Of a DNA stretch of 64,000 bases, positions 9,391 to 18,590 are shown one piece after another. Position 1 is the first letter of the stretch; every line of letters starts with the position of its first letter. The position numbers and the translations under genes are program-made. Source of the DNA: Alphaproteobacteria bacterium (lineage in GTDB: Bacteria > Myxococcota_A > UBA796 > CAJQPC01); NCBI GenBank assembly GCA_020632795.1, contig JACKEV010000019.1:62001-126000 (forward strand). Direction: 5' to 3'. The notes under the pieces are model-generated. The model was not told where the DNA came from. It saw only the letters and a list, made by a program, of their open reading frames with translations, and ran no database searches.

Positions 9391-11580
9391 ATGAAGGGCG
9401 ACTTCTCTCGCGTCACATTCGACAACAATGACAACGACTACACGGGGACCCGGCTGCAACAGGGGCGGGTCCTGACCGACTGGGACTTCAACGAGAACCA
9501 GGACATCCTCGCCTGGAGGCGTCGTCGCGCCCGCTCGGACATGATGGGCACCGTGGGCGTCCGAGACGGAGACCTGGATGCGTTCAGAGTCGCCTTCGCT
9601 CCGTCCGGCGATCTCCGCATCAAGGCCGGACGGATCTACGTCGACGGCATGCTCGTCAAGGTGGACGACGACACGGACTTCGACGTCCTGACCGGACTGT
9701 CGACCCCCGGCACCTACATGGTCTATCTGGTGGCGTGGGAGGAGACGCTGCGTTCCCCGGAGGAGCCGGAGCTGATCGAGGTGGCGCTGGAGGGCCCGGA
9801 CACCTCTGCGCGCTCCAAGATCGTCTGGTCCATCGGAGTCGCCTGGATTTCATCCAACACGGATGCTACCCAGGCCTGGCTTGAATTCGCCTCACCCAAT
9901 GCGTGGAGGGACATCACATCCGGCGTCCCGGGGACCATGACGGTCAGCGTCGAGGCCCCCAGTCAGACGACGGATCCTTGCCTCGGTCCGTCCGCTGAAG
10001 GCTACCGTGGGCTCGAGAACCAGCTCTATCGTGTCGAGATCCACCAGAGCAGCGACGGTGGCCCCAGCCCCCTCCCGACCTACAAGTGGAGCCGCGAGAA
10101 CGCCAGCATTGTCACCTTCTGGGTGGACGACGGGACCTGGCCTCGCACGCCATCCTCTCCCGACAACGAGGTCACCATTACGGTCGGCTCCGTCGGTTCA
10201 GGCACACTGGGCTTCGCGGCCGGCGACAAGGTCGAGCTGACCAGCAACGGCTACGAAGCCGAGGGGCGCCCCGGTGTCCTGGGCATCATCTCCGAGATCA
10301 ACGGCTCCACGATGACCATCGCGCTGGAGAGCAGCGCAGACCTCGACCGCGATGAGTTTGGAGACACGCCGAAGGTCCGCCGATGGGAGATGGCGTCCGG
10401 AGAGGATCTGGACCCGGTGATCCCCACCGGCTCGCCATCGCAGGAGCTGGAGGATGGCATCTCCATCAGGTTCAACTTCAACCCTGCCACCCACACGTTC
10501 AAGACCGGAGACTACTGGACGTTCGCGGCGCGCACGATCACCGGCCAGGTCCATGACTTCATCGCGTCCGGCGAGCCTCCGCGGGGGCCAGAGCGCCGCT
10601 ACGCCCCGCTCTACACGCTCGTCTTTGATGGAACCAGCAGCCCGGCAGCGTGGGCCCTCGGCAAGGACTGCCGCCTTCGGTTCCCCCCGCTCACGGAGCT
10701 GACCAGGCTCTCGTATGTGTGTGGTGACGGACAGCCCGGCTACCCCGGGATGTGGCTCCGCCATCCCCTTCGCGTCGGGGTCACCAACGGCAACCGGCCT
10801 GTGCAGAATGCCCTCGTGCGCTTCGAGATCATGAGCCCGACCACCGGCTCTCCCTTGGAGATCTCTGGTGAGCTGTCTGAGGATCCGTATGGCGTGTCAC
10901 CAGCTCCCGCCGACTTCATCGACATCCTGACCGGATCGGACGGGATCGCCAGCGTCTACTGGAAACCCGGCACCGACCTGGAGCAGCTCGATCACGAGGT
11001 ACGGGCTACCCTCTACGATCACACCGGCTCCCAGGTCGGCCTGCCGGTATGCTTCCATACGGAGCTGCCCAACTTCTGGCTTATCGAGGCTGAGCTTCGG
11101 ACGGCCTCGTCTCCCAACACGGTGGTGGTGGTCCACCCGCGTGCGACCACGGACGACACATCTCCCTTCATGTCAGGCGAGGTGAAGATCCAGGACCCCA
11201 ACGCGGCGTTTGAGATGACCATCCTCCTGGGCACGACCAGCCCTGACCTGACGTTTTACGCTGGGAATATCGTCGTCACGCGGGACGGACCCGCGTTCCA
11301 GACCGGCGCCGGGCCGTTCTCCACCTCAGTTCACACCCCAGTGAACCGTCTCATCGCGCCCTTTGCGGCGACCCCGACCACCATGGCCAACGGTGTCACA
11401 CAGTGGGAGTTGACCTGGGACGCCACGGATGGCGGCCTCAACGGGGCGTTCCCCGCTGGAGACCAACGCGTCCGCGTGCGCATCTTCGCCAACCTGGCCG
11501 ACAACCCGGACGAGAGTCCCATCGGTTCGACCGCATACCAATGGGGGACGATCGAGTTCACGTTCATCCTCAACGCATAG
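9391..11580 (+). CDS. DUF6519 domain protein, eCIS-associated
   Basis: This 729-residue protein begins MKGDFSRVTFDNNDNDYTG and TRLQQGRVLTDWDFNENQD, the signature of DUF6519 proteins found beside contractile tail and eCIS genes. The N-terminal 130 residues include IKAGRIYVDGMLVKVDDDTD and YLVAWEETL. A conserved TYKWSRENASIVTFWVDD block lies near residue 230. The C-terminal half contains Ig-like or carboxypeptidase-regulatory-like stretches (VQNALVRFEIMSPTTG, DGIASVYWKPGTD). The function is unknown. An external baseplate or fibre role is inferred from position between the tail protein and the sheath. The ATG follows AGGAG by eight bases. After its stop there is a 60-base spacer before the sheath. 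Confidence 0.78.
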   Translation: MKGDFSRVTFDNNDNDYTGTRLQQGRVLTDWDFNENQDILAWRRRRARSDMMGTVGVRDGDLDAFRVAFAPSGDLRIKAGRIYVDGMLVKVDDDTDFDVLTGLSTPGTYMVYLVAWEETLRSPEEPELIEVALEGPDTSARSKIVWSIGVAWISSNTDATQAWLEFASPNAWRDITSGVPGTMTVSVEAPSQTTDPCLGPSAEGYRGLENQLYRVEIHQSSDGGPSPLPTYKWSRENASIVTFWVDDGTWPRTPSSPDNEVTITVGSVGSGTLGFAAGDKVELTSNGYEAEGRPGVLGIISEINGSTMTIALESSADLDRDEFGDTPKVRRWEMASGEDLDPVIPTGSPSQELEDGISIRFNFNPATHTFKTGDYWTFAARTITGQVHDFIASGEPPRGPERRYAPLYTLVFDGTSSPAAWALGKDCRLRFPPLTELTRLSYVCGDGQPGYPGMWLRHPLRVGVTNGNRPVQNALVRFEIMSPTTGSPLEISGELSEDPYGVSPAPADFIDILTGSDGIASVYWKPGTDLEQLDHEVRATLYDHTGSQVGLPVCFHTELPNFWLIEAELRTASSPNTVVVVHPRATTDDTSPFMSGEVKIQDPNAAFEMTILLGTTSPDLTFYAGNIVVTRDGPAFQTGAGPFSTSVHTPVNRLIAPFAATPTTMANGVTQWELTWDATDGGLNGAFPAGDQRVRVRIFANLADNPDESPIGSTAYQWGTIEFTFILNA

Positions 11581-11640
11581 GCGACCACAAGACGAGACAC
11601 AGACAAGCGCGATACAAACCACACAACACGAGGTGCAAGG

Positions 11641-13584
11641 ATGCCAGTCAACCCGACCTACCCGGGCGTCTACATTCAGGAGCTGCCTTCGGGCTCCCGG
11701 ACCATCAGCGGCGTGGCCACGTCGATCACGGCCTTCGTCGGGCGCGCGAAGAAGGGCCCGGTGAGCGACGCCACCACCATCAACAACTTCGGCGACTACG
11801 AGCGCCGCTTCGGCGGCCTCTGGGTCTCCTCTCCCATGAGCTACGCCGTCCAGCAGTTCTTCCGCGCGGGAGGGGGGCAGGCCATCATCGTGCGGGTGGT
11901 CGACACCACCGCTGGCACCGGCACGGCCGCCAAGGCTTCCGTGACGCTGGGCACCGGCGCCTACCTTCGGCTGCGCGCGAACGCCTCGGGCTCCTCGGGC
12001 GCGCTGCTGCGGGCTGAGATCGCTCAGAGCACCAGCCCGAACGACCAGTTCACCCTCACGCTCTACAGCACGGCCTCCCCGTCTGACACGGAGGTGTACA
12101 CGATCACGATGAACCCCGACGACGGCGTGGACGTGGACAGCGGGAGCGGCGGCGGACCGTACTACATCGCTGACCTCGCCCAGGTCCTCGTCAACGCTGG
12201 CAGCGTGGCACGGGTGACGGACATCCCGTACGAACGCCCCGACGACACGGGGACCGGCGGTGAGGCCTTCGCGCTCGCTTCGGCCAGCGCGACCTACGCC
12301 ACGGCCGCGCTGGGGGCGACCCAGAGCTCCCCCACCAACGACAGCCTGGTGCTCCAGGCGGTCAGCGAGGGCGCGTGGGGCAACGACCTGCAGGTCAGCG
12401 TGTCTCATGACGTCGGCGACCCCGACGACCTGTCCACCTTCAACCTGATCATCGAGGAGCTGGACGACGACGGGAACGTCGTGCAGACCGAGACCTTCCG
12501 CAACCTCACCTTCGACCCTGATGAGGCGCGGTACGTGGCTACGGTGCTCGAGGAGGAGTCCAAGCTGGTCGAGGTGTACGGCGCGGTGCCGGCCCTGGGC
12601 ACCGGCGCGGACTGGTACTCCCGTCCGGACGAGGTGACCGACAGCCCGCTGACCGGAGGGGACGACGGCGGCGTGGTGACGGACCTCGACATCCTCGGCT
12701 CCGAGTCCGCCAAGACCGGCCTGTACGCTCTGCTCGACGCCGACCTGTTCAACCTCGTAGTGATCCCTCCTCCATCTCCAGACACGGACTTCTCCTCATG
12801 GAGTACGGTCATCGGCTTCTGTGAGGATCACCGCGCGGTCGTGATCGTTGATCCGCCCAGCACGTGGACGACCAAGGACGACGCCACGGAGGGCATGTCC
12901 GCCACCTCGCTGTCCGACCTGAGCATCTCGGCTTCCTCGAACGCCGCCATGTACTTCCCCTACGTGCGAATCCCGGATCCGCTCCGTGAGAACCGCCTGG
13001 CTGACTTCCCGCCGGCCGCGGTGGTCGCGGGCGTGATCGCGAAGACGGACGCCGACCGCGGTATCTGGAAGGCTCCCGCCGGGCTCGACGCGAGGCTGCG
13101 CCCGGTGCGCTCTCTCAAGGTGGCGCTCACCGACGCAGAGAACGGCGAGCTGAACCCGCTGGGGCTCAACTGCCTCCGCTCGATGCCGGCCGTCGGCCCT
13201 GTGGTCTGGGGGACCCGCACCCTGGAAGGGTCCGATCGCCTCGCGTCGGAGTGGAAGTACCTGCCGGTCCGTCGTCTGGCCCTCTACATCCAGGAGAGCC
13301 TGTACAGAGGAACCCAGTGGGTGGTCTTCGAGCCCAACGACGAACCCCTCTGGTCTCAGATCCGTCTCAGCGTGGGCTCCTTCATGCAGACCTTGTTCCG
13401 GCAGGGTGCCTTCCAGGGATCCAGCCCCTCTGAGGCCTACTTCGTGAAGTGTGACAGCGAGACCACGACCCAGGACGACATCGATCGCGGGATCGTGAAC
13501 ATCCTGGTCGGCTTCGCGCCGCTCAAGCCCGCCGAGTTCGTCATCATCAGCCTGCAGCAGATCGCCGGCCAGAGCGCCGCGTAG
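11641..13584 (+). CDS. Contractile tail sheath protein
   Basis: This 647-residue sheath subunit opens MPVNPTYPGVYIQELPSGSR, then TISGVATSITAFVGRAKKGP and the YAVQQFFRAGGGQAIIVRV motif, all typical of eCIS and phage sheaths. The C-terminal third has the conserved core: GVIAKTDADRGIWKAPAG, NCLRSMPAVGPVVWGTRTL, KYLPVRRLALYIQESLYRG, WVVFEPNDEPLW and the last strand FAPLKPAEFVIISLQQIAG. The insert between about residues 100 and 360 is long and likely forms a surface domain. A strong ribosome site GAGGTGCAAGG precedes the ATG. It is the only sheath gene here; eCIS often encode two or more, and others could lie upstream of the window. Confidence 0.95.
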   Translation: MPVNPTYPGVYIQELPSGSRTISGVATSITAFVGRAKKGPVSDATTINNFGDYERRFGGLWVSSPMSYAVQQFFRAGGGQAIIVRVVDTTAGTGTAAKASVTLGTGAYLRLRANASGSSGALLRAEIAQSTSPNDQFTLTLYSTASPSDTEVYTITMNPDDGVDVDSGSGGGPYYIADLAQVLVNAGSVARVTDIPYERPDDTGTGGEAFALASASATYATAALGATQSSPTNDSLVLQAVSEGAWGNDLQVSVSHDVGDPDDLSTFNLIIEELDDDGNVVQTETFRNLTFDPDEARYVATVLEEESKLVEVYGAVPALGTGADWYSRPDEVTDSPLTGGDDGGVVTDLDILGSESAKTGLYALLDADLFNLVVIPPPSPDTDFSSWSTVIGFCEDHRAVVIVDPPSTWTTKDDATEGMSATSLSDLSISASSNAAMYFPYVRIPDPLRENRLADFPPAAVVAGVIAKTDADRGIWKAPAGLDARLRPVRSLKVALTDAENGELNPLGLNCLRSMPAVGPVVWGTRTLEGSDRLASEWKYLPVRRLALYIQESLYRGTQWVVFEPNDEPLWSQIRLSVGSFMQTLFRQGAFQGSSPSEAYFVKCDSETTTQDDIDRGIVNILVGFAPLKPAEFVIISLQQIAGQSAA

Positions 13585-13597
13585 ATCGGAGGACATC

Positions 13598-14125
13598 ATG
13601 GCTCAGTTCAGCGTCAACAGCACCCGGTTCGACCCCTACAAGAACTTCAAGTTCCGCCTCAAGTGGGACGGCAACTACGTCGCCGGGATCTCCAAGGTCA
13701 GCCCGCTGAAGCGGACCACGGAGGTCATCGAGCACCGGAGCGGGGGCGATCCCTCCACGCCGTACAAGGCGCCGGGGATGACCAAGTACGAACCCATCAC
13801 GCTCGAGCGCGGCGTCACCCACGATGTGACCTTCGAGCAGTGGGCGAACAAGGTCTGGAACCACGGAGCGTCCCTCGGCGCGGAGGTCTCGCTCAAGGAC
13901 TTCCGGAAGGACATGATCCTCGAGGTCTATAACGAGGCGGGTCAGCTCGTCCTCGCCTACAAGATCTACCGCGCCTGGGTCTCTGAGTTCCAGGCCATGC
14001 CCGAGCTGGACGCCAACGGCAACGCGGTCGCGATCCAGATGCTCACCCTCGAGAACGAAGGGTGGGAGCGTGACTACGACGTCGGCGAGCCCACCGAGCC
14101 CTCGTTCGACGAGCCCGCTGCGTGA
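13598..14125 (+). CDS. Tail tube protein (gp19/Hcp-like)
   Basis: This 175-residue protein matches the phage/eCIS tube family. It has an N-terminal FDPYKNFKFRLKWDGNYVAG strand pair, the ISKVSPLKRTTEVIEHRSGG segment, the loop YKAPGMTKYEPITLERG, and the helix FEQWANKVWNHGASLG. The later strands are MILEVYNEAGQLVLAYKIYR and WVSEFQAMPELDANGNAVA. Tube proteins stack as hexameric rings forming the channel that the sheath drives out. It sits 13 bases after the sheath stop with a GGAGG site. The stop is followed after four bases by the first gene of the sugar cassette, which is an unusual junction. Confidence 0.93.
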   Translation: MAQFSVNSTRFDPYKNFKFRLKWDGNYVAGISKVSPLKRTTEVIEHRSGGDPSTPYKAPGMTKYEPITLERGVTHDVTFEQWANKVWNHGASLGAEVSLKDFRKDMILEVYNEAGQLVLAYKIYRAWVSEFQAMPELDANGNAVAIQMLTLENEGWERDYDVGEPTEPSFDEPAA

Positions 14126-14129
14126 GCAC

Positions 14130-14777
14130 ATGGCCATCCCCCGCATCATCACGTACGTCACCCTCGGCTCTCCCTATGAGCAGAAGGTCACGAGCCTGAG
14201 CCGCTCTTGCGAGCATTTCGGGCTCCTGCTGGAGATCCACAGGATCCCCGACCTCGGGGGACGCGACCAGAACCTCGCTCAGAAGGCGATCGTTTGCCGA
14301 GACGCCGCAGAGGAAGGCCTGCCCTTCGTCTTCATGGACGCGGACGCAGAGTTCTCTGCGAAGCCGGTGCTCCTGGATCCTGAGCGCCACGCCGGCTTCG
14401 ACCTCGCGGCGACCCGAAACGGACGTCGTGATGTGCGCTCGGGTACGGTCCTGTATCTCGACACGGACCGTACCCGTGAGGTGCTCCATGCATGGGCTCG
14501 ACTGGCTCCATCCGTGACGAAGCCAGGGTATGGAGACCAGCGCTCACTCACCACAGAGATCAACCGACTGGGAGCAAAGGTCTCCATCCTCCCAGCCAGC
14601 TACTGCACCATTCGCCCGGACGGAAGAGCGCAACATGGCGCGGTCGTGGTTCACCACGACCGCAGGGGATGGATGCCGAAGAATGAGGAAAACAGCCGAT
14701 TCTGGCCAAACGGGCGCCCGGAGGGGTTCGTCCAGACCCGCTCCCGCGCGTGGGGCAAGCGGAGGCGCCGGAGCTGA
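14130..14777 (+). CDS. GT-A-like putative glycosyltransferase, small
   Basis: This 215-residue protein begins MAIPRIITYVTLGSPYEQKV and has the motif LPFVFMDADAEF with a DAD at residues 70-72. That is the metal and nucleotide-sugar DxD site of GT-A-fold transferases. A TVLYLDTDRTREVLHAWARL segment and GDQRSLTTEINRL helix follow, as in small nucleotide-diphospho-sugar transferases. The ending is Arg/Lys-rich (RSRAWGKRRRRS). The N-terminal part of the next gene is a clear paralogue. The ATG at 14130 is chosen; an upstream in-frame start would lie inside the tube gene. It would transfer a sugar to an unknown acceptor, possibly a particle component. Confidence 0.68.
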   Translation: MAIPRIITYVTLGSPYEQKVTSLSRSCEHFGLLLEIHRIPDLGGRDQNLAQKAIVCRDAAEEGLPFVFMDADAEFSAKPVLLDPERHAGFDLAATRNGRRDVRSGTVLYLDTDRTREVLHAWARLAPSVTKPGYGDQRSLTTEINRLGAKVSILPASYCTIRPDGRAQHGAVVVHHDRRGWMPKNEENSRFWPNGRPEGFVQTRSRAWGKRRRRS

Positions 14778-16204
14778 TGAACATGCCATCTGAACCAGGC
14801 AGCGCTGGGGCCATCGACACCCGGCCGACCTTCATCACATACTACACTGTGGATACGCCCTATGAGGAGAAGGTAGAGGATCTGCTGCGCTCGCTCCGCG
14901 CCCTCCAGCTCCCATACCGCGCCCTCCCCCTTCCAGATCACGGAGATTGGGTCTCGAACTGCGCAGCCAAGCCGGCCGCCATCCGCCGCCTGGTCGAGGA
15001 GGTCGGGCTGCCGATCGTGTGGCTGGACGCGGACTGCACAGTGCTCCGTCCGCCGACACTGCTCCTGGATCCGGTGCAGGACCACGACGTCGCCGCATAT
15101 GTCAAGCCGGACGGTAGGGTTCGCAGCGGGCTGGTCTATCTTGCGGACACAGAGGCCGCTCGATCGCTTCTGACACGATGGGAGGCGCTCTGCAAGGCCA
15201 ACCCCGAAGAGTGGGACCAGGTCATGCTCGACCGAGCGATCTCGGAGACCGGATGTAGACTTCGCAAGCTCCCCCACGAGTACTGCTACCTGCGGGGGCT
15301 CGACCGGGAGCCAGCTGCGCCGGTGGTCGTCGAACACCTCAGGCGCCGCCTGTGGAACAACACCGCCACACAGCCTCCCACAAAGCCGCGTCCCCATCGA
15401 AGCGGGCGTCGACGGCAACGGCGGCGGCGAGGGAGCGCCCCCAAGGGGGGCAGACCCGAGCCCACCCAAGGCCCCCCTCTCCGCTCCATGGATGCGCTGA
15501 TCGCCGGGATGCCCAAGTCCGGCACCACCATGCTCTGCAACGTGATGACTCGACTCCCGCACGGCGTCATCCTGTACGAACCGGGCCTTGAGCGGACCCG
15601 TCTGAGCGCGCTGTGCGCGCGGCAGTTGGAGAGCCTTGGCTACGGCGGCCCCATGACCGCCAGGCAGGTCGAAGCCTGGGCGTCGGCGCTGCCCAGGTGG
15701 GGGGCCAAGGAGGTGACCGTGGCCGGGATCCGGGGTGTGATGTCCCGCCACAACCCGACCCGCGTGATCCTCATGCTCCGCAGCCCCTGGGACGCCGCAT
15801 GCTCCATGTACGAGATGATCCTGCGGGTCGGCCGGAACAGCAGATCGAGCCGGATGAACTGGATGGTCGCGGCGGCCTCTGAGGTGGTGAGGCTTCGTGA
15901 CACATTGCCACCGGAGCGCCTTGTAGAGGTACGCTACGAGAGCTTTGTCCAGAATCCGGAATACCGCACCGCCATCCAGGAGGACCTGGGATGGCCGCAG
16001 CTCGACGGCGACGTCGGGCGCGGGCTCGCGAGCTGGCTACGTCGACCACACGAGGCAAATCGGCACAATGGCAGGATCAGCGACGCCTCGCTGGCACGCT
16101 GGAGCGGCGCCGTGGAACCGGAGAGAGCCCGGTTCGCACGCGACGTGCTCCGTCAATGCACAGACTACTGCGAACGATTTGGATATGAGGTAGTGCCCCG
16201 ATGA
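14777..16204 (+). CDS. Fusion protein: GT-A-like glycosyltransferase plus sulfotransferase
   Basis: This 475-residue fusion has two parts. Residues 15-185 resemble the preceding gene (FITYYTVDTPYEEKVEDLLR, then LPIVWLDADCTVLRP with DAD at 84-86). A basic linker (RPHRSGRRRQRRRRG) follows. Residues about 238-475 are a sulfotransferase: MDALIAGMPKSGTTMLCN is the P-loop-like 5'-phosphosulfate loop, VILMLRSPWDAACSMYEM is the 3'-phosphate-binding segment, and LVEVRYESFVQNP is the conserved late motif. It could add a sugar and a sulfate to one glycan. The ATG at 14777 overlaps the previous stop (TGATG) and the stop overlaps the next ATG. The domain calls are from motifs; the substrate is unknown. 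Confidence 0.72.
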   Translation: MNMPSEPGSAGAIDTRPTFITYYTVDTPYEEKVEDLLRSLRALQLPYRALPLPDHGDWVSNCAAKPAAIRRLVEEVGLPIVWLDADCTVLRPPTLLLDPVQDHDVAAYVKPDGRVRSGLVYLADTEAARSLLTRWEALCKANPEEWDQVMLDRAISETGCRLRKLPHEYCYLRGLDREPAAPVVVEHLRRRLWNNTATQPPTKPRPHRSGRRRQRRRRGSAPKGGRPEPTQGPPLRSMDALIAGMPKSGTTMLCNVMTRLPHGVILYEPGLERTRLSALCARQLESLGYGGPMTARQVEAWASALPRWGAKEVTVAGIRGVMSRHNPTRVILMLRSPWDAACSMYEMILRVGRNSRSSRMNWMVAAASEVVRLRDTLPPERLVEVRYESFVQNPEYRTAIQEDLGWPQLDGDVGRGLASWLRRPHEANRHNGRISDASLARWSGAVEPERARFARDVLRQCTDYCERFGYEVVPR

Positions 16205-17007
16205 CCAACCCGTTGGACCCGACCCCGCTGTTGAGCGTCATCATCCCGGCGTACAACGTGGAGCGCTACGTGCTGGAGTGCGTGCACAGCGTGCTGGGCT
16301 CATCGGTCCAGGATCTGGAGGTGCTGGTCTTCGTCGATGCATGTACAGACAACACGGGCGCGAAGGTGACCAGCTTGGACAATCACCGCGTAAGGGTGTT
16401 CCATAGCGCGGTCAATCGAGGGCCCGCCTACGGACGGAACCGATTGTTTGAACAGGCCCGGGGTCGCTTCATCGCGCTGGTCGACGCGGATGACATTGTG
16501 CTCCCCGACAGGTTTTCGGCGCAGCTCGGGGAGCTTGAGCGGCGAGATCTGATCGCCGTGGGCTGCGGCATGATCTGGCAGCCGGCTGGCCACATCCGCA
16601 TGCCTGTCACAGGCCCGAAGCGGGTCCGGGAGGTCCAGATGCAGGGTGGAAAGGCCATCATGGGACCCACGCTGACGTTCCGGCGCGAGGTCCTGGACAC
16701 CGGACTGCGCTATGACGAGGATCTCCGGCGAGGCGAGGATCGCCTCTTCGAAGCAAGAATCCAGGAGCGATATCCGCTCCGGACAGACAACGTCCCCCAA
16801 GCTCTCTATCACTACAGGAGACACGCCGGGTCGCTCATGGCCACCCAACGACAGGTCCCTGCGGAGGTCCGTCGGATCGATGCAGAGGTGCATCGGAGGA
16901 TCATGGCAGTCTTCGGGAAGCCAGCGACCGAGCCGCCTTCGAACGAACGGAGCGTCAGCCGCCGCGTCGCGCGGAGGCGGCGGAAGGATGTTCGGAGGAG
17001 ACGATGA
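16201..17007 (+). CDS. Family 2 glycosyltransferase
   Basis: This 268-residue protein is a standard GT2. LLSVIIPAYNVERYVLECVH opens the fold, VFVDACTDNTGAKV carries the first Asp, and RFIALVDADDIVLPDRF carries the DxD (DAD). A GRGEDRLF-like acidic catalytic region is seen as RYDEDLRRGEDRLFEARIQE, followed by LYHYRRHAGSLM. It lacks membrane helices, so it should act at the cytosolic face. The last 30 residues are Arg-rich (VARRRRKDVRRRR). It overlaps both neighbours by four bases, so it is part of the same translational series as the eCIS genes. Confidence 0.85.
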   Translation: MTNPLDPTPLLSVIIPAYNVERYVLECVHSVLGSSVQDLEVLVFVDACTDNTGAKVTSLDNHRVRVFHSAVNRGPAYGRNRLFEQARGRFIALVDADDIVLPDRFSAQLGELERRDLIAVGCGMIWQPAGHIRMPVTGPKRVREVQMQGGKAIMGPTLTFRREVLDTGLRYDEDLRRGEDRLFEARIQERYPLRTDNVPQALYHYRRHAGSLMATQRQVPAEVRRIDAEVHRRIMAVFGKPATEPPSNERSVSRRVARRRRKDVRRRR

Positions 17008-18590
17008 CCCGAGACCAGAATCGTCGGCGCCTCGCGACGAGGAATCGGAAACGCAAGGAGCGCGCCGCCCAGGCCCGGAACCTGCGTCCGTTTGAACGCA
17101 CCGCGGACTCCCCTGAGCCTTCGACTCTGCCTGCTCCCTCCTCTGTGAGCCAAGAGAAGCGTGCGGGAGCGGCGTTGGCCTGGAAGCGACGCGGGGTTCA
17201 CCTGATGACGGACGTCCCCGACGTCATCCACGCGGATCGGGTGTTCATCGTAGTGGGAATGTGTCGGTCCGGGCACCACGCGGTGATCAACTGGCTGCTG
17301 GCCCACGAGGACAAACCGTCCATCTTCCTGAACAACCAACTGGCCTGGCGGAACGATCGTCCACGGCGGGATCACGTCGTCCTGCGCAACGGCGCCTCGT
17401 TGACGCAGCCCGCGAGTCTGCTTGTTGTGAACATCGAGGATGTCACCCCCGAAGCCGCAGCGCTCACCATCAATCAGCGCAGTGTTGCGCTCCGACTGCC
17501 CTCAGACACCCCCACGCGCATCATCCAGGTGATTCGAGATCCATTCAATCTCTTCGCCAGCAGGGCGTCCAAGGCCCAGGATGGCGCCCCGAACTTCCGC
17601 TCGGCGCCGCGTGCGCGGCACCTCTGGCTGGCCCACGCAGACGAGGCCTCCGGACGAACCTCGCACCTTGGCGAGGATTTCGTATTGATAAAATACAATG
17701 ATTGGCTCACGGACAGCGTGTATCGTGCCCGCGTCAGTCAACAACTCAGCTTTGACCACTCTACCCCGCTCCCCATGAGGGTCGCGAGGTTCGGCGACGG
17801 GTCTTCATTCGACGGCCTGTCCTTCGACGGGCGTGCAGATGAGATGGACACCCTGGAGCGATGGAGGAGTCTGATCCACCACAAATCATTCCTCCGGCAA
17901 CTCCGGTCACCCGTGCTGCTCCAAAGCGCCCGGGCGTTGGGCTGGAACCTCCCCCAAGACCTCGCCCTGCCGACGGAGACGAAGCCACCCCGGCCCAGCT
18001 CCCCGAAGCACATGGACCCCCGCGACTTCCTGTTCTCCCTCTTGCCCACCGGCGGCGATGTGGCCGAGATCGGCGTCTTCCGTGGCGCGTTCAGCCGTCG
18101 TATCCTCAACGACTCCCGCCCCAGGACCCTGCACCTGATCGATCCCTGGCAGTTTCGATCAGGCGTCCGATACCAGGGCGCCCTGTACGGCGGTCGCGCT
18201 GGATCCCAGGAGAAGATGGACCGGATCTTCCAGGAGGTCTCCCGCGAGTTCAGGGTAGAGATCGAAGCTGCTCAGGTCCACATCATACGCTCACCGAGCA
18301 CTGCCGCCGCCAGCGACTTCGGCGCTGACTCCCTCGACTGGATCTACCTGGACGGGGACCACACCGAGGCGCAGGTCCTTGAGGATCTTCGACATTGGTC
18401 CGATCGGGTCAAGCCCGGCGGACACATCGTGGCTGATGACTACGATAGAACGGGATGGTGGAACGACGGCGTCACCCGCGCCGTGAAGCGATTTTGTACA
18501 GAGAGCGCATACGAGCTCATCCTGGTCCGTCATCACCAGGCCATCCTCCGGCGCCCCAACGCCCCCAACGCCCCCCTGGAGGCTCCGTGA
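17004..18590 (+). CDS. Fusion protein: P-loop sulfotransferase-like domain plus class I SAM methyltransferase
   Basis: This 528-residue protein has a basic N-terminus (RDQNRRRLATRNRKRKERAA). A sulfotransferase-like P-loop domain starts near residue 82 (VFIVVGMCRSGHHAVINWLL) and includes IQVIRDPFNLFASR. From about residue 345 a class I methyltransferase of the Methyltransf_24 type follows: GGDVAEIGVFRGAFSRRIL, TLHLIDPWQF, SLDWIYLDGDHTEAQVLEDL and VKPGGHIVADDY. The two halves suggest sulfation and methylation of one carbohydrate or protein target. Base use dips around 17690-17700. It overlaps the GT2 by four bases and its stop overlaps the GTG of the isomerase gene. Confidence 0.75.
   Translation: MTRDQNRRRLATRNRKRKERAAQARNLRPFERTADSPEPSTLPAPSSVSQEKRAGAALAWKRRGVHLMTDVPDVIHADRVFIVVGMCRSGHHAVINWLLAHEDKPSIFLNNQLAWRNDRPRRDHVVLRNGASLTQPASLLVVNIEDVTPEAAALTINQRSVALRLPSDTPTRIIQVIRDPFNLFASRASKAQDGAPNFRSAPRARHLWLAHADEASGRTSHLGEDFVLIKYNDWLTDSVYRARVSQQLSFDHSTPLPMRVARFGDGSSFDGLSFDGRADEMDTLERWRSLIHHKSFLRQLRSPVLLQSARALGWNLPQDLALPTETKPPRPSSPKHMDPRDFLFSLLPTGGDVAEIGVFRGAFSRRILNDSRPRTLHLIDPWQFRSGVRYQGALYGGRAGSQEKMDRIFQEVSREFRVEIEAAQVHIIRSPSTAAASDFGADSLDWIYLDGDHTEAQVLEDLRHWSDRVKPGGHIVADDYDRTGWWNDGVTRAVKRFCTESAYELILVRHHQAILRRPNAPNAPLEAP

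Noticed and set aside
18455..18586. A longer N-terminus for the KdsD-type protein
   Set aside because: The added residues are Arg/Pro-rich translation of the methyltransferase gene in another frame; GTG at 18587 has a good ribosome site and stop overlap.
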